From: Planctomycetota bacterium
GTDB taxonomy: Bacteria; Planctomycetota; Phycisphaerae; Sedimentisphaerales; Anaerohalosphaeraceae
DNA: 64,000 nucleotides
Reading direction: 5' to 3'
NCBI GenBank assembly: GCA_029552545.1
Contig: JAKPDO010000019.1
Span: forward strand, 248,001 to 312,000
Part shown: positions 35,923 to 43,901 of the stretch, in pieces
Layout: each line of letters opens with the position of its first letter
Position numbering within the stretch: position 1 is the first letter of the stretch
The notes under the pieces: generated by a model
What the model was told of the DNA's origin: nothing
The model's input: only the letters and a program-made list of their open reading frames with translations
Databases searched by the model: none
Position numbers and translations under genes: made by a program

Positions 35923-37463
35923 TCGCTCGGCCGGACGACGGCGGACAGCGGCGGGAGCAGGTATACGCGGCGAATTGAAGGGTATCCTGCAAGAAAAGAC
36001 TGAACTTGGGCAGGTGATTTCGTGCTGAAGAAGAGCACGTGAACGGAAGGAGGCAATGTTCCTGAGGCGAGAGAGGGCAATGCCTGGGGGGCGTAAAGGA
36101 GACGGCAGACAAAATCATTCGAAAGCGGTTCCGCCGCTTTCCGCAGCCATTCCTCCAGACGGACAGTTTGAAGCCAAAGATGCGGGATGTGGGGTGCGGC
36201 TGCAGGAACAGTCAAAGTGGCCGGGTCGAGCGAAAAGACTTTCGCCACAGCATTTCGGGGGTCTGCATCCAGCAAAAGAACATTCTTTTGTCTGCGTGCC
36301 AAACGCAGAGCAGGGTGAACAACGGTGTTGACCGGCAGGTCTTTGACGGATTCCGACGTCAGCAGAAAACAGGACTGCTGCAAAGACGGCTGAGTGAAAA
36401 ACTCCTCCATCCAGCTGTAATATTCTTCGCAGGAAGAGCATTGAACAGGAAGGGGACGGATTTCCGGTTGTGATGCCGTTCCGGACGGTTCAAAGTCAGC
36501 AATTTGTTCGGAGCCCCCGGAGGGACAGGATGGTTTCGCAAGAGATTGCGGATTCAGGATTTCAATTTCTTCTGTTCGGCCGGAAACACAGGAGCGGATT
36601 CGGATGGTGCGGCTTTGGGCGGATTCACTTTTGCTGTCGGCGGAAGGCAGAGCCAGGGATTCCCTGGAAAGCAAGGCGGCGCAGGCACCGGCGGCTATGG
36701 CAGCAGGAATCCAGGCCAGCAAGGCCGTTCCCGCCAGAGGAGGCGCCAGGGTTTCCAGCGGAGATTGTCCGGATGGGGCGGAAGCGGACTGAAGCCATTC
36801 CGACAGCCACGCCAGAGGCCAGGCAGCCAGGAGGAGAAAAACATTGACTGTAATTTGTGCAAGAAAGAGTTTTCGAATCTGCTCCATCGAGGCATAGAAC
36901 CGAATTTCTTTTCGGATTTTTTCGGCCAGCAGCTGTGCCTGTTCAGATGTGAGGATTTGAAGAGAGCGGTCGGCTTTCAGGCCGGCTTTTTTAAACGGCA
37001 GAATCCGGAAGAAGTATTCTTCGGCGGCCATATGCATTCTTCGGCTTGCCAGACGGACTAAATACAGCAGAAAAAAACCGAGGAGGAAAACCGCCAGCAG
37101 GGCCAGCAGGGGTTCCAGAGAAGCAACGGCCCAGCCAATCATTCCGACCAGTCGTCCGCAGGTTTGTCGATGAAAAACGACGGCTTTCAGGCAGCCCGAA
37201 ACCGTCAAAAAACTCAGCATCAAAGCGGCAGCGGTCAGCAGAGGAAAACCGTCCAGCTGACTGCTGTTTTGAGCTCTCAGGCAGATTAGCACCACGGCGG
37301 CCGTCAAAGACAGCTGGAGAATCCATAAAACGTCGAGTGCCGGCGAAGACCAGGGCAGCAAAATGCCGGTCAGCAGCATCCCGGCTGTGCCTGCAAACAG
37401 AAGCTCTGTGCGGCTCCAGCCGGCTCTGTCCTGAAAGGGCACACTTGCTACCGGGGCATCCAT
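35919..37463 (-). CDS. Divergent FlhA-like protein: FlhA membrane domain with a degenerate CpsD/ParA-like C-terminus
   Basis: The 514-residue gene sits where flhA normally follows flhB. Its N-terminal 270 residues show FlhA topology. The FHIPEP-loop counterpart at 145-210 (AEEYFFRILPFKKAGLKAD, then EKIRKEIRFYASMEQIRKLF) aligns by pattern with AEV-RF-LD-MPGKQMAIDAD and EREADFYGAMDGASKFVRGD. WIPAAIAAGACAALLSR matches FlhA QIPALVISTAAGVIVTR. The FlhA signature itself is lost, and the 350-residue export-gate domain is replaced by a linker (280-340) and a P-loop-protein-like region. That region has KNVLLLDADPRNAVAKVFSLD (393-413), as in CpsD/ParA proteins, but the Walker A position reads TSESVKDLPVNT. 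It may be a diverged flhA or a paralogue; a canonical flhA may lie elsewhere. Confidence 0.6.
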   Translation of the reverse strand: MDAPVASVPFQDRAGWSRTELLFAGTAGMLLTGILLPWSSPALDVLWILQLSLTAAVVLICLRAQNSSQLDGFPLLTAAALMLSFLTVSGCLKAVVFHRQTCGRLVGMIGWAVASLEPLLALLAVFLLGFFLLYLVRLASRRMHMAAEEYFFRILPFKKAGLKADRSLQILTSEQAQLLAEKIRKEIRFYASMEQIRKLFLAQITVNVFLLLAAWPLAWLSEWLQSASAPSGQSPLETLAPPLAGTALLAWIPAAIAAGACAALLSRESLALPSADSKSESAQSRTIRIRSCVSGRTEEIEILNPQSLAKPSCPSGGSEQIADFEPSGTASQPEIRPLPVQCSSCEEYYSWMEEFFTQPSLQQSCFLLTSESVKDLPVNTVVHPALRLARRQKNVLLLDADPRNAVAKVFSLDPATLTVPAAAPHIPHLWLQTVRLEEWLRKAAEPLSNDFVCRLLYAPQALPSLASGTLPPSVHVLFFSTKSPAQVQSFLAGYPSIRRVYLLPPLSAVVRPSD

Positions 37464-37523
37464 TTGGGTTTTCCTCGTCCGAAATCGCCCTTAGTATAGC
37501 CGGCCGGCGGAAGCGGGCAAGGA

Positions 37524-38579
37524 TTATCTGGTATGACGCAGCCGATAGAGCAGGGCGAGGATTTCAGCAACCGCCGTGTACAGTTTTTCCGGGATGGGCT
37601 GGCCCAGTTTGACAGTGGCGTACAGTTCACGAGCCAGGGGGGGGCGCCGCAGGATGGGAACGCCGTAAGCACGGGCGACTTCTTTGATTTTTTCGCAGAG
37701 ATGGTCGGCGCCCTTGGCAACGACAATCGGGGCGGGTGTCTGAGCGGGTTCGTATTTGAGCGCGACGGCTACATGGTCCGGATTTACCAGGACCACGTTG
37801 GCTTTCGGCACTTCCTGAAGCATCCGCCGCATAGCGGCTTCCATCTGTTTTTGGCGGATTTTGGTTTTGACTTCCGGGGCTCCTTCCGTGTCGCGGTATT
37901 CGGCTTTGACCTCCTGCTTGGTCATTTTGAGATTTTTGATGTACTGCCAGCGGTGATAAAGAAGGTCCAGCACAGCCAGAATCAGCAGGCCTGCGCAAAT
38001 CCGGATAACAACCCCGAAAACCAAACGTCCTATCGAGGCCAGTATCTGGTCGGGAGGCAACCACTGAAACGTGGTCAGGGATTGAAGTTTGTTGTGCAGG
38101 TAAAGCCATACAATGACCGCCAGAAAGAGGATTTTCAGCGTGGACAGCCCCAGCCGCACAAGGGATTCCGGAGAGAACAGCGACATCAGACCCCGCATCG
38201 GATTGAGATTTTCCGGTTTCCAGGCGAGGGCCTTGGGGGCGAAGTTATATCCGCTGACCAGAATGCATCCGCCGACTCCCGCCACTGTCAGAGCGAGCAG
38301 AAAGGGGGCTGTTATTTTCATGATTTCCAGAATCAGGGAATTCGCATATTTCAGAAAGGATTGAGGGTTATCCAGCCAGAGCGGCTGACAGGAAAGTCCC
38401 GAGAGCATTTGCTGTTTGGACCACTGAACAAACCAGGGGGCGCACAGGGCGGTCATCAGAGTCAGCACAATCAGGGAGATGGCAGCGAGCATCTCCTGGC
38501 TTTGAGGGATATGACCCTCCTGACGCGCCTTTTCGAGGCGTCGCGGGGTTGGGTGTTCTGTTTTGTTGGCTTCAGCCAT
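37524..38579 (-). CDS. flhB: Flagellar export apparatus switch protein FlhB
   Basis: The 351-residue protein has the FlhB N-terminus (KTEHPTPRRLEKARQEGHIPQSQEM), four membrane segments within about 30-215 and the cytosolic autocleavage domain. The cleavage motif, normally NPTH, reads NPDH (266-269, VVLVNPDHVAVALKY). The asparagine and proline that flank the scissile bond are kept. The C-terminus (YGVPILRRPPLARELY) is canonical. It is 6 bases from fliR upstream and 60 from the flhA-like gene downstream. It controls the rod/hook-to-filament substrate switch. Confidence 0.95.
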   Translation of the reverse strand: MAEANKTEHPTPRRLEKARQEGHIPQSQEMLAAISLIVLTLMTALCAPWFVQWSKQQMLSGLSCQPLWLDNPQSFLKYANSLILEIMKITAPFLLALTVAGVGGCILVSGYNFAPKALAWKPENLNPMRGLMSLFSPESLVRLGLSTLKILFLAVIVWLYLHNKLQSLTTFQWLPPDQILASIGRLVFGVVIRICAGLLILAVLDLLYHRWQYIKNLKMTKQEVKAEYRDTEGAPEVKTKIRQKQMEAAMRRMLQEVPKANVVLVNPDHVAVALKYEPAQTPAPIVVAKGADHLCEKIKEVARAYGVPILRRPPLARELYATVKLGQPIPEKLYTAVAEILALLYRLRHTR

Positions 38580-38585
38580 AGAAAG

Positions 38586-39335
38586 TTAAAGCGGCAGCAG
38601 CCGATTGAGCCATTGGGCGAACTGTTGGATATATTCATTCAGATACGGGATGAAGAAACCGATAATCAGCAGTCCCATTCCGATTCGCAGCGGGAAACTG
38701 AGAAACAGCACATTGGATTCCGGGGCAATTCGGGCCATAAAGGCCAGAACAACCAGCAGCAGCATAAAGGCCGCCAGAATCGGCGCAGCCAGCTGAAGGG
38801 CCAGAAGGAACATGGCGGAGCCGGAGCGCAGAATGCTTTCCATAAGAGCCCCTATATGGGGGGGACTTGTCGGCGGAAAACGTTCAAGACTGCGGGAAAG
38901 AATCTCCAGAAGGAGAAAGTGACTGTTGGTGCTGAATAAAAGGAGAATGAAAAGAATCTCCAGCAGCAGCCCGAGCGGGTGCCCTTCTTCGCCGCTGAAG
39001 GGGTCAAAGACCTGGGCGATGCTCAAGCCCATTTCCTGTTCGATGTACTGACCGGCCATATGAATAACGCTGAAGAGACAGTAGGCCGCAATCCCCATGG
39101 CCAGTCCGTAAAGGACTTCTTGTCCGAGCAGCAGCACCATTTCAATCGGGGCGGGGTTATTCAGGAGCGGCGGAGGGGTTAAAACAGTGAAAAAAAGACT
39201 CAGCAAAACAGCCGCAGCGATTTTCAGCTGAACAGAAAGCACATCCCAGCTGAAGATGGGGGCTGCGGCGAAGAAGGCCCCCAGCCGAGTCAGAATCAGG
39301 AAAAAACCGAAGAGTCTCCCGCCGAACAGGTCCAT
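38586..39335 (-). CDS. fliR: Flagellar export apparatus protein FliR
   Basis: The 249-residue integral membrane protein has about six hydrophobic segments. Family patterns are visible: LILTRLGAFFAAAPIF near 15, EVLYGLAMGIAAYCLFSVIHMAGQYIEQEMGLSIAQVFDPFSG in the middle and LSFPLRIGMGLLIIGFFIPYL near the C-terminus. It lies in the conserved order fliO-P-Q-R-flhB, 3 bases after fliQ. It forms part of the FliPQR core export gate in the basal body centre. Confidence 0.93.
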   Translation of the reverse strand: MDLFGGRLFGFFLILTRLGAFFAAAPIFSWDVLSVQLKIAAAVLLSLFFTVLTPPPLLNNPAPIEMVLLLGQEVLYGLAMGIAAYCLFSVIHMAGQYIEQEMGLSIAQVFDPFSGEEGHPLGLLLEILFILLLFSTNSHFLLLEILSRSLERFPPTSPPHIGALMESILRSGSAMFLLALQLAAPILAAFMLLLVVLAFMARIAPESNVLFLSFPLRIGMGLLIIGFFIPYLNEYIQQFAQWLNRLLPL

Positions 39336-39338
39336 ACT

Positions 39339-39608
39339 TTACTGTCCATAGGTCTGGATTTGCGCAAAAATTTCGTAGGTGAACTTAATGAGAATTTGAA
39401 GCATCCAGTGGCCGAAGAACAGTGTGGTGACGCCCACGCCGATGATTTTGGGAGCCGTGGCCAGAGTCATATCCCGGATGGAGGTGACCGTTTGGAACAG
39501 CGAGATGAGAACGCCCAGTCCGGCGCAGACGATGAGAATCGGCGCCGAGACGAGCAGGGCGGTTTCCATTGTGTGGCGTCCCAGATAAAGAATGTAATCA
39601 GCCGTCAT
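39339..39608 (-). CDS. fliQ: Flagellar export apparatus protein FliQ
   Basis: The 89-residue protein has two membrane helices and the FliQ motif GVLISLFQTVTSIRDMTLATAPKI, followed by VGVTTLFFGHWMLQILIKFTYEIF. Length and position between fliP and fliR are exactly as expected. It contributes four copies to the FliPQR gate. Confidence 0.96.
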   Translation of the reverse strand: MTADYILYLGRHTMETALLVSAPILIVCAGLGVLISLFQTVTSIRDMTLATAPKIIGVGVTTLFFGHWMLQILIKFTYEIFAQIQTYGQ

Positions 39609-39620
39609 AGGTTCAATCCT

Positions 39621-40430
39621 TTATTTGAAGCTTAAACTCAATCCCTGAGCCAGAATCCCCCAGCCGTCCACGAGGATAAACAGAATGAGTTTGAAAGGCA
39701 GTGAAATCATGACCGGCGGCAGCATCATCATCCCGGCACTGAGCAGAATACTCGAAATTACCAGGTCCAGCAGGAGGAACGGGATGAACATCAGGCAGCC
39801 GATTTCGAAGGCGGTTCGAAATTCGCTGATGACAAAGGCCGGCGTGACAATGTGCAGGGGCAAATCCGATGCCTGGGCCGGCGGGGTGATTCGGGCCATA
39901 TTGACAAAGACAGCCAGGTCGGAGGTCCGAGTTTGGCGAAGCATAAAATCCTTCAGAGCGGCACTGGCGATTTCCGTGCTCTGCTGGAGTTCCATTTGGT
40001 TATTCAAATAGGGCAGAATCGCTTCCTGATGGATTTTTGAAAAGGTTGGAGCCATTGTAAAAAGGGTCAGAAAGAGGGCCAGACCGAGCAGGGCGGTATT
40101 GGGAGGAATGGTTTGAGTCCCTAAGGCCCGCCGGACAAAACCGAGCACGATGGCAATACGGGTAAAGGAGGTCATCATGGCCAAAATGCTGGGCAGCAGA
40201 GCCAGCAGGGTGAAGAGAAAAACCAGCCGAATCGGCCCGCTCCAGGGAGTCGGGGTCTGCTGCTGCGGGTCGGTCGAGGCCTTGTCAATCATTTTGAGAA
40301 GGTCTTCGATGGTGGGCATGGTTGTTTGTCCGGCCGGAGCAGCCGGCTCGGGGGCAGGGCTTTGCGCCGGGCAAGCCGATTGGAGCCAACCCGCCAGAAC
40401 AAGAACAGCCGGAAGGCAGCTCTTTCTCAT
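39621..40430 (-). CDS. fliP: Flagellar export apparatus protein FliP
   Basis: The 269-residue protein has a cleavable signal sequence (SCLPAVLVLAGWLQSACPAQS), a short Pro-rich stretch and then the FliP core: LFTLLALLPSILAMMTSFTRIAIVLGFVRRALGTQTIPPN. The C-terminal signature is FEIGCLMFIPFLLLDLVISSILLSAGMMMLPPVMISLPFKLILFILVDGW. The length is close to the usual 245. It overlaps fliO by 4 bases. Confidence 0.97.
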   Translation of the reverse strand: MRKSCLPAVLVLAGWLQSACPAQSPAPEPAAPAGQTTMPTIEDLLKMIDKASTDPQQQTPTPWSGPIRLVFLFTLLALLPSILAMMTSFTRIAIVLGFVRRALGTQTIPPNTALLGLALFLTLFTMAPTFSKIHQEAILPYLNNQMELQQSTEIASAALKDFMLRQTRTSDLAVFVNMARITPPAQASDLPLHIVTPAFVISEFRTAFEIGCLMFIPFLLLDLVISSILLSAGMMMLPPVMISLPFKLILFILVDGWGILAQGLSLSFK

Positions 40431-40882
40431 AAAGACGGCTCCTTTTGAGGGGAGGTCGGGAGGGAGGTTTCCGTCAGCTCGGCAAGAAAGCGGATACTGT
40501 CCGGCGTACTGCTGAGCAGCAGTTTTTTCCGGCCGACTTCCACAAGATGGAGCATCTTGCGCGGCCCAAGCGGAACCGTTTCAACCACGGTGATCAATCT
40601 GCCTTTGCCGACCAGAAGTCCTTTGCTGTATTTGCGGACAAACCACCATAATCCGCTCCCGAAAATGGCGACGATAAGAATCATAATCAAAAGCTGCCGA
40701 ACGAGATTTTGATGCAGATTGTCCAGATTTTGGGATTGGGAAGAGGGTTTTTGCTCCAGCCAGACTGGTTGAGCAGTTTGGGGCAGATTGGGCTCGGCAG
40801 GTTGAGAAGCCGATAAAACCCATTGTCCAACCAGGCAAAAAACCAGAATCAATCCGAGCCATATCAGTCTTTTTTTCAGCAT
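40427..40882 (-). CDS. fliO: FliO-like flagellar biosynthesis protein
   Basis: The 151-residue protein has a signal-like N-terminal helix (LIWLGLILVFCLVGQWVLSA), a second membrane helix (LLIMILIVAIFGSGLWWFV, about 70-88) and a cytosolic SH3-like end with the FliO pattern VVETVPLGPRKMLHLVEVGRKKLLLSSTPDSIRFLAEL. It immediately precedes fliP (ATGA overlap). FliO assists assembly of the FliP ring. It is the first gene after the sigma-54 element at 40930-40945. Confidence 0.88.
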   Translation of the reverse strand: MLKKRLIWLGLILVFCLVGQWVLSASQPAEPNLPQTAQPVWLEQKPSSQSQNLDNLHQNLVRQLLIMILIVAIFGSGLWWFVRKYSKGLLVGKGRLITVVETVPLGPRKMLHLVEVGRKKLLLSSTPDSIRFLAELTETSLPTSPQKEPSL

Positions 40883-40929
40883 TCAGCCGTCTCCTGCAGG
40901 ACAGAAATTGTGCCTGTAGAGAGGGAGTA

Positions 40930-40945
40930 TGCAAAAGGTGTGCCG
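40930..40945 (-). promoter_or_regulatory. Sigma-54 (-24/-12) promoter of fliOPQR-flhB
   Basis: The minus strand reads CGGCACACCTTTTGCA. GG and GC are separated by exactly 10 bases and GGCAC and TTGCA are perfect; only the first T of the consensus is replaced by C. The predicted start is near 40919, giving a leader of about 37 bases before fliO. The 155-base gap between the second motB-like gene and fliO holds this element and an imperfect hairpin. Confidence 0.72.
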
Positions 40946-41037
40946 GTTAGGCAAAATATCGTTTTTCACCGGCTTCAGGGGATTGCCGAAGTCCGGCGTC
41001 AGGAAAACGAACATCTATTGTACAATGGCTTTACGGG

Positions 41038-41769
41038 TTATTTTTCAATAATCAGGGTAATCAGAATTTGGGTTTGTTGGGTTGTCAGGCCGTTTCGACT
41101 GGTCCATTCGCCGCCGCTGCCGGCGCCCCAGCAGAAAATAGGCAGTTTTTTGTCGGCCGTATTCAGAGTTTCCAGATAGTCTTTTACGGCTTTGGCCCGG
41201 CGGGCTGACAAAATCATTTGACCGGATGGGGTGTTTTCCTCACCGGCTAAGCCGAGGATATACACCATAGCTTCATGGCCGGTTGTAGTGATGCAGATTT
41301 GGTTCCAGGCCAACTGAAGCTCTTTTTGGGCCTTTTCATCCAGTACGGCGGACTTGGGGGCAAATTGGATTTTCATTGGAAGGAAGGTTTTGGAAATACC
41401 GTCAATTTGCGAGGGAGAGATTTTCATCTTTGTTTCGATTTGGAACAAAACCCGCCGCAGCATTTCCATGCGGGCATCGAGCGAACGGTCTTTTTCTTCA
41501 TCCTTTCCTTCGTCAATATTGTAGGCCGGCTTGGGATGTTCAAATTCAAGGCCGCTCTTCCTTTCAATTAAAAAACCGCTCAGTCCGAAATCCGCCAGTG
41601 CCTTGCGAACGGAATTGCTGCCGGCCATAAATTTGTGTTTATCGACACGAGTATCAGCCATGCTGATCAGCATGACAAAAAAGGTCAGCAGAAGTGTGAC
41701 CATATCCGAATAGGTGACAATCCAGGCCGGTGCTCCGGCAGGGCTTTCCTGCGGTTTCTTGATGCTCAT
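41038..41769 (-). CDS. MotB-like stator protein (second of two)
   Basis: The 243-residue protein has the MotB N-terminus and single helix with the proton-accepting aspartate (APAWIVTYSDMVTLLLTFFVMLIS, D at about 22). The OmpA-like C-terminal domain is recognisable from LSARRAKAVKDYLETL near 195, but the GHTD-type segment that carries the peptidoglycan-binding aspartate reads LGLAGEENTP. It overlaps the preceding motB-like gene by 4 bases. Two MotB-type genes follow one motA, so they may form a mixed stator or alternative stators. Confidence 0.85.
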   Translation of the reverse strand: MSIKKPQESPAGAPAWIVTYSDMVTLLLTFFVMLISMADTRVDKHKFMAGSNSVRKALADFGLSGFLIERKSGLEFEHPKPAYNIDEGKDEEKDRSLDARMEMLRRVLFQIETKMKISPSQIDGISKTFLPMKIQFAPKSAVLDEKAQKELQLAWNQICITTTGHEAMVYILGLAGEENTPSGQMILSARRAKAVKDYLETLNTADKKLPIFCWGAGSGGEWTSRNGLTTQQTQILITLIIEK

Positions 41770-42416
41770 TCGTAGATGCTCCGTTCCAGCAGCGTAATTT
41801 CCAGTTGGCGGTTCTGGGGCGGCGTCCGTAAGGTGGTAGCGGGTGAGATGCTGAACCGCTCCAGGGGCAGCCCCCCTTCCTGAGTCAGGTATTCGAGAAC
41901 AGCCAGGCAGCGGGCCAGAGAAAGTTCGGTTTTCTCCTCCGGTCCCGCTTCGGCGATGACTATCCGGCCCGTCACAGAGCCCAGAAACTTAGCCAGGGCT
42001 TCCAGGACTTCCCGTCCGGGCTGAGAAATAGCGGTACCCTGTCCCCAGAAGAACTGTTCTGAGGGGATTGTAAAAACCTTCAGATTTCGGAAATCCAGCG
42101 GTTTTTTTTCCTTCATAAAATTGCTGGTCAGCCGGGTGATGTTGGTTCGGGTTTCCGTTCCTTTGGTTTGCTGGACCTGGTCGTTTGATTCCTGTTTTTT
42201 TTGGAAGGATTCCCGGTCGCTGATTCGGCTCCAGCCGATCGAGAGCAGGGACTGGGCAAAGGACTGGGCCAGCGACTCGAAGGTTTCTTTTTCAAATGTG
42301 GCAAAACTGATGAGCAATACAAAAAAAGTCAGCAGCAGCGTCATACAGTCACTGAACGTGACCAGCCATTCCGGAGCACCTTGCTGTTCTTCTTCTTTTT
42401 TTTTGAACCCGGCCAT
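41766..42416 (-). CDS. MotB-like stator protein (first of two)
   Basis: The 216-residue protein has the MotB anchor GAPEWLVTFSDCMTLLLTFFVLLISF with the conserved aspartate near 23. A plug-like charged helix follows, then an OmpA-like domain that is reduced. ELSLARCLAVLEYLTQEGGLP corresponds to the LSxxRAxxVxxxL helix, with cysteine replacing alanine. The GHTD segment is replaced by IAEAGPEEKTE. It follows motA by 3 bases and overlaps the second copy by 4, and shares only the anchor strongly with it. Confidence 0.85.
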   Translation of the reverse strand: MAGFKKKEEEQQGAPEWLVTFSDCMTLLLTFFVLLISFATFEKETFESLAQSFAQSLLSIGWSRISDRESFQKKQESNDQVQQTKGTETRTNITRLTSNFMKEKKPLDFRNLKVFTIPSEQFFWGQGTAISQPGREVLEALAKFLGSVTGRIVIAEAGPEEKTELSLARCLAVLEYLTQEGGLPLERFSISPATTLRTPPQNRQLEITLLERSIYE

Positions 42417-42419
42417 AGA

Positions 42420-43190
42420 TTAAATGTTGGCTTTGATTTCCTCACGATGATTTGGAGCCAGAAACGCCTGCATTTTTTCCCGAACGATGGTGGGATTTTC
42501 GCCCCGGCTGATGGTGCAGATGCCCTCCAGAATCATCTGCATCGCGGTGATTTCCGCCTGGGAATACAGCCCCAGTTTTCCGGCCAGCGGGATAAAAATG
42601 AGATTGGCCAGAATGGCTCCATAGAAGGTCGTGATCAGGGCGACGGCCATTCCGGCTCCGATTTGGTCCGGCGAGGTCAGGTTGCGGAGCATCTGGACCA
42701 ACCCAATCAGCGTTCCGAGCATTCCGAATGCCGGAGCGGAGGCCCCCATAAACTCGAGAATCTTTTTCCCGCGGGCGTGCCGCTCCTGAAGCGACTCGAT
42801 TTCCAGCGACAGCAGCTCCCGCATTTTTTCCTCATCCTGGCCGTCCACAAGCATCTGGAGACCCTTGGCCAAGAACGGGTTATCCGTTTTTCGGATATGT
42901 TCTTCGAGAGCCAGAGCGCCGTCCCGGCGGCTGATAGCGGCGTAATTGACCATCTGCTGAATCAGTTCGTTGGGAGACGGCACTTTGACCAGGATGGCTT
43001 TTTTGATGACGGAGAAAATCCCCAAAAACTGCGGCAGAGAAAAGTGAATCATGGTGGCGCAGAGCATCCCGCCGACCACGATGCAGACGGAGGGAATGTC
43101 AATAAAGGCCATGACTCCGCCGCCCATGGCGACAGACACAAAAATCACTGTAAAGCCGAGAACCAAACCTATAATTGTTGCAATATCCAT
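42420..43190 (-). CDS. motA: Flagellar motor stator protein MotA
   Basis: The 256-residue four-helix membrane protein starts MDIATIIGLVLGFTVIFVSVAMGGG. The cytosolic loop carries charged torque residues (ALALEEHIRKTDNPFLAKGLQMLVDG). The paired helices near 150-200 read GASAPAFGMLGTLIGLVQML and GAGMAVALITTFYGAILANLIFIPLAGKL, which is canonical MotA/PomA. It lies between the motE-like gene and the two motB-like genes. Proton versus sodium use cannot be decided from sequence alone. Confidence 0.95.
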   Translation of the reverse strand: MDIATIIGLVLGFTVIFVSVAMGGGVMAFIDIPSVCIVVGGMLCATMIHFSLPQFLGIFSVIKKAILVKVPSPNELIQQMVNYAAISRRDGALALEEHIRKTDNPFLAKGLQMLVDGQDEEKMRELLSLEIESLQERHARGKKILEFMGASAPAFGMLGTLIGLVQMLRNLTSPDQIGAGMAVALITTFYGAILANLIFIPLAGKLGLYSQAEITAMQMILEGICTISRGENPTIVREKMQAFLAPNHREEIKANI

Positions 43191-43196
43191 ACTTGT

Positions 43197-43868
43197 TCAG
43201 CGTATTTCCTGAATGCGTTTGAGTTTCAAGTTGATCATCGAAGCCAGTTCGGGCTGGGCGGTCCCGATTTCCCCCAGCACTTTGGCGGTTGTGCGTTCCG
43301 ACATATAATACAGGATTTTGATGGCGTCAGACGCCTGAGGTCCGGCCGCCATCGCCGCCAGAATTCGGGCGGCCTGGGTGGTATCCATTTTGTCATAGGT
43401 GGCGGCCAGCCGCTGGAAATTGGCCTGCTCGAGGGCTTCAATCTGGAGAACACTCTTCTGCAGTTCCTGCTGTTTTTGTTCGACTTCCTGAGCCAATACA
43501 GCCAGTTTGGCCCGCAGCTGATTGAGCCGGTCAATTTCCTCCTGCAGGGTTTGTTGGGTCATCTGAATCCGCTGTTCCTCCTGGGCCAGCTGTTTTTCTT
43601 TGGTGCGGTATTCCTGCATCCGTGCCCGGATGTCCTCGATCAGGTTCTGCAGCTGCCGTTCAGATAGCCCCGGTGTATTGTCGTCCGAAGCCGCCAGAAG
43701 ATAGGAAGGACCTGCTTTCGGGGCGGCGGCGGAATTGTCGGCGGCAGGGGCTGAGGGCGGCGGCACGGCGGCTGCCCGTTTCTTTTTCAGATGCCAGCTG
43801 ACGCCGAATGCCGCTGCAAAGCACAGCAGGCCGGTCGCAATCAAAATCAGCAAATGAAATTTTTTCAT
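43197..43868 (-). CDS. MotE-like flagellar protein with coiled coil and MgtE-N-like domain
   Basis: The 223-residue protein has an N-terminal membrane anchor (LLILIATGLLCFAAAFGVSW), a Pro/Ala linker, a long coiled coil (about 70-150, EEQRIQMTQQTLQEEIDRLNQLRAKL) and a C-terminal MgtE-N-like helical domain (LAATYDKMDTTQAARILAAM, VLGEIGTAQPELASMI). This is the architecture of MotE-type periplasmic chaperones that stabilise MotC in alphaproteobacteria, and of similar proteins next to fliJ in other phyla. It lies between fliJ and motA. A stator or motor-support role is inferred. Confidence 0.75.
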   Translation of the reverse strand: MKKFHLLILIATGLLCFAAAFGVSWHLKKKRAAAVPPPSAPAADNSAAAPKAGPSYLLAASDDNTPGLSERQLQNLIEDIRARMQEYRTKEKQLAQEEQRIQMTQQTLQEEIDRLNQLRAKLAVLAQEVEQKQQELQKSVLQIEALEQANFQRLAATYDKMDTTQAARILAAMAAGPQASDAIKILYYMSERTTAKVLGEIGTAQPELASMINLKLKRIQEIR

Positions 43869-43901
43869 ATGTTTCTTCTCCTGTCCGAAAGCGGGCTGGG
43901 T

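Noticed and set aside
37533-38939. 468-codon plus-strand ORF
   Set aside because: Antisense to flhB and fliR; low-complexity shadow translation.
40969-40996. Hairpin CCGGCTTC...GAAGTCCGG between the second motB-like gene and fliO
   Set aside because: The stem has a bulge and no U-tract follows on either strand, so it is not convincing as an intrinsic terminator.
42201-43667. 488-codon plus-strand ORF
   Set aside because: Antisense to motB-motA-motE-like genes, which are well-supported families; the translation is Gly/His/Gln/Phe-rich shadow sequence.
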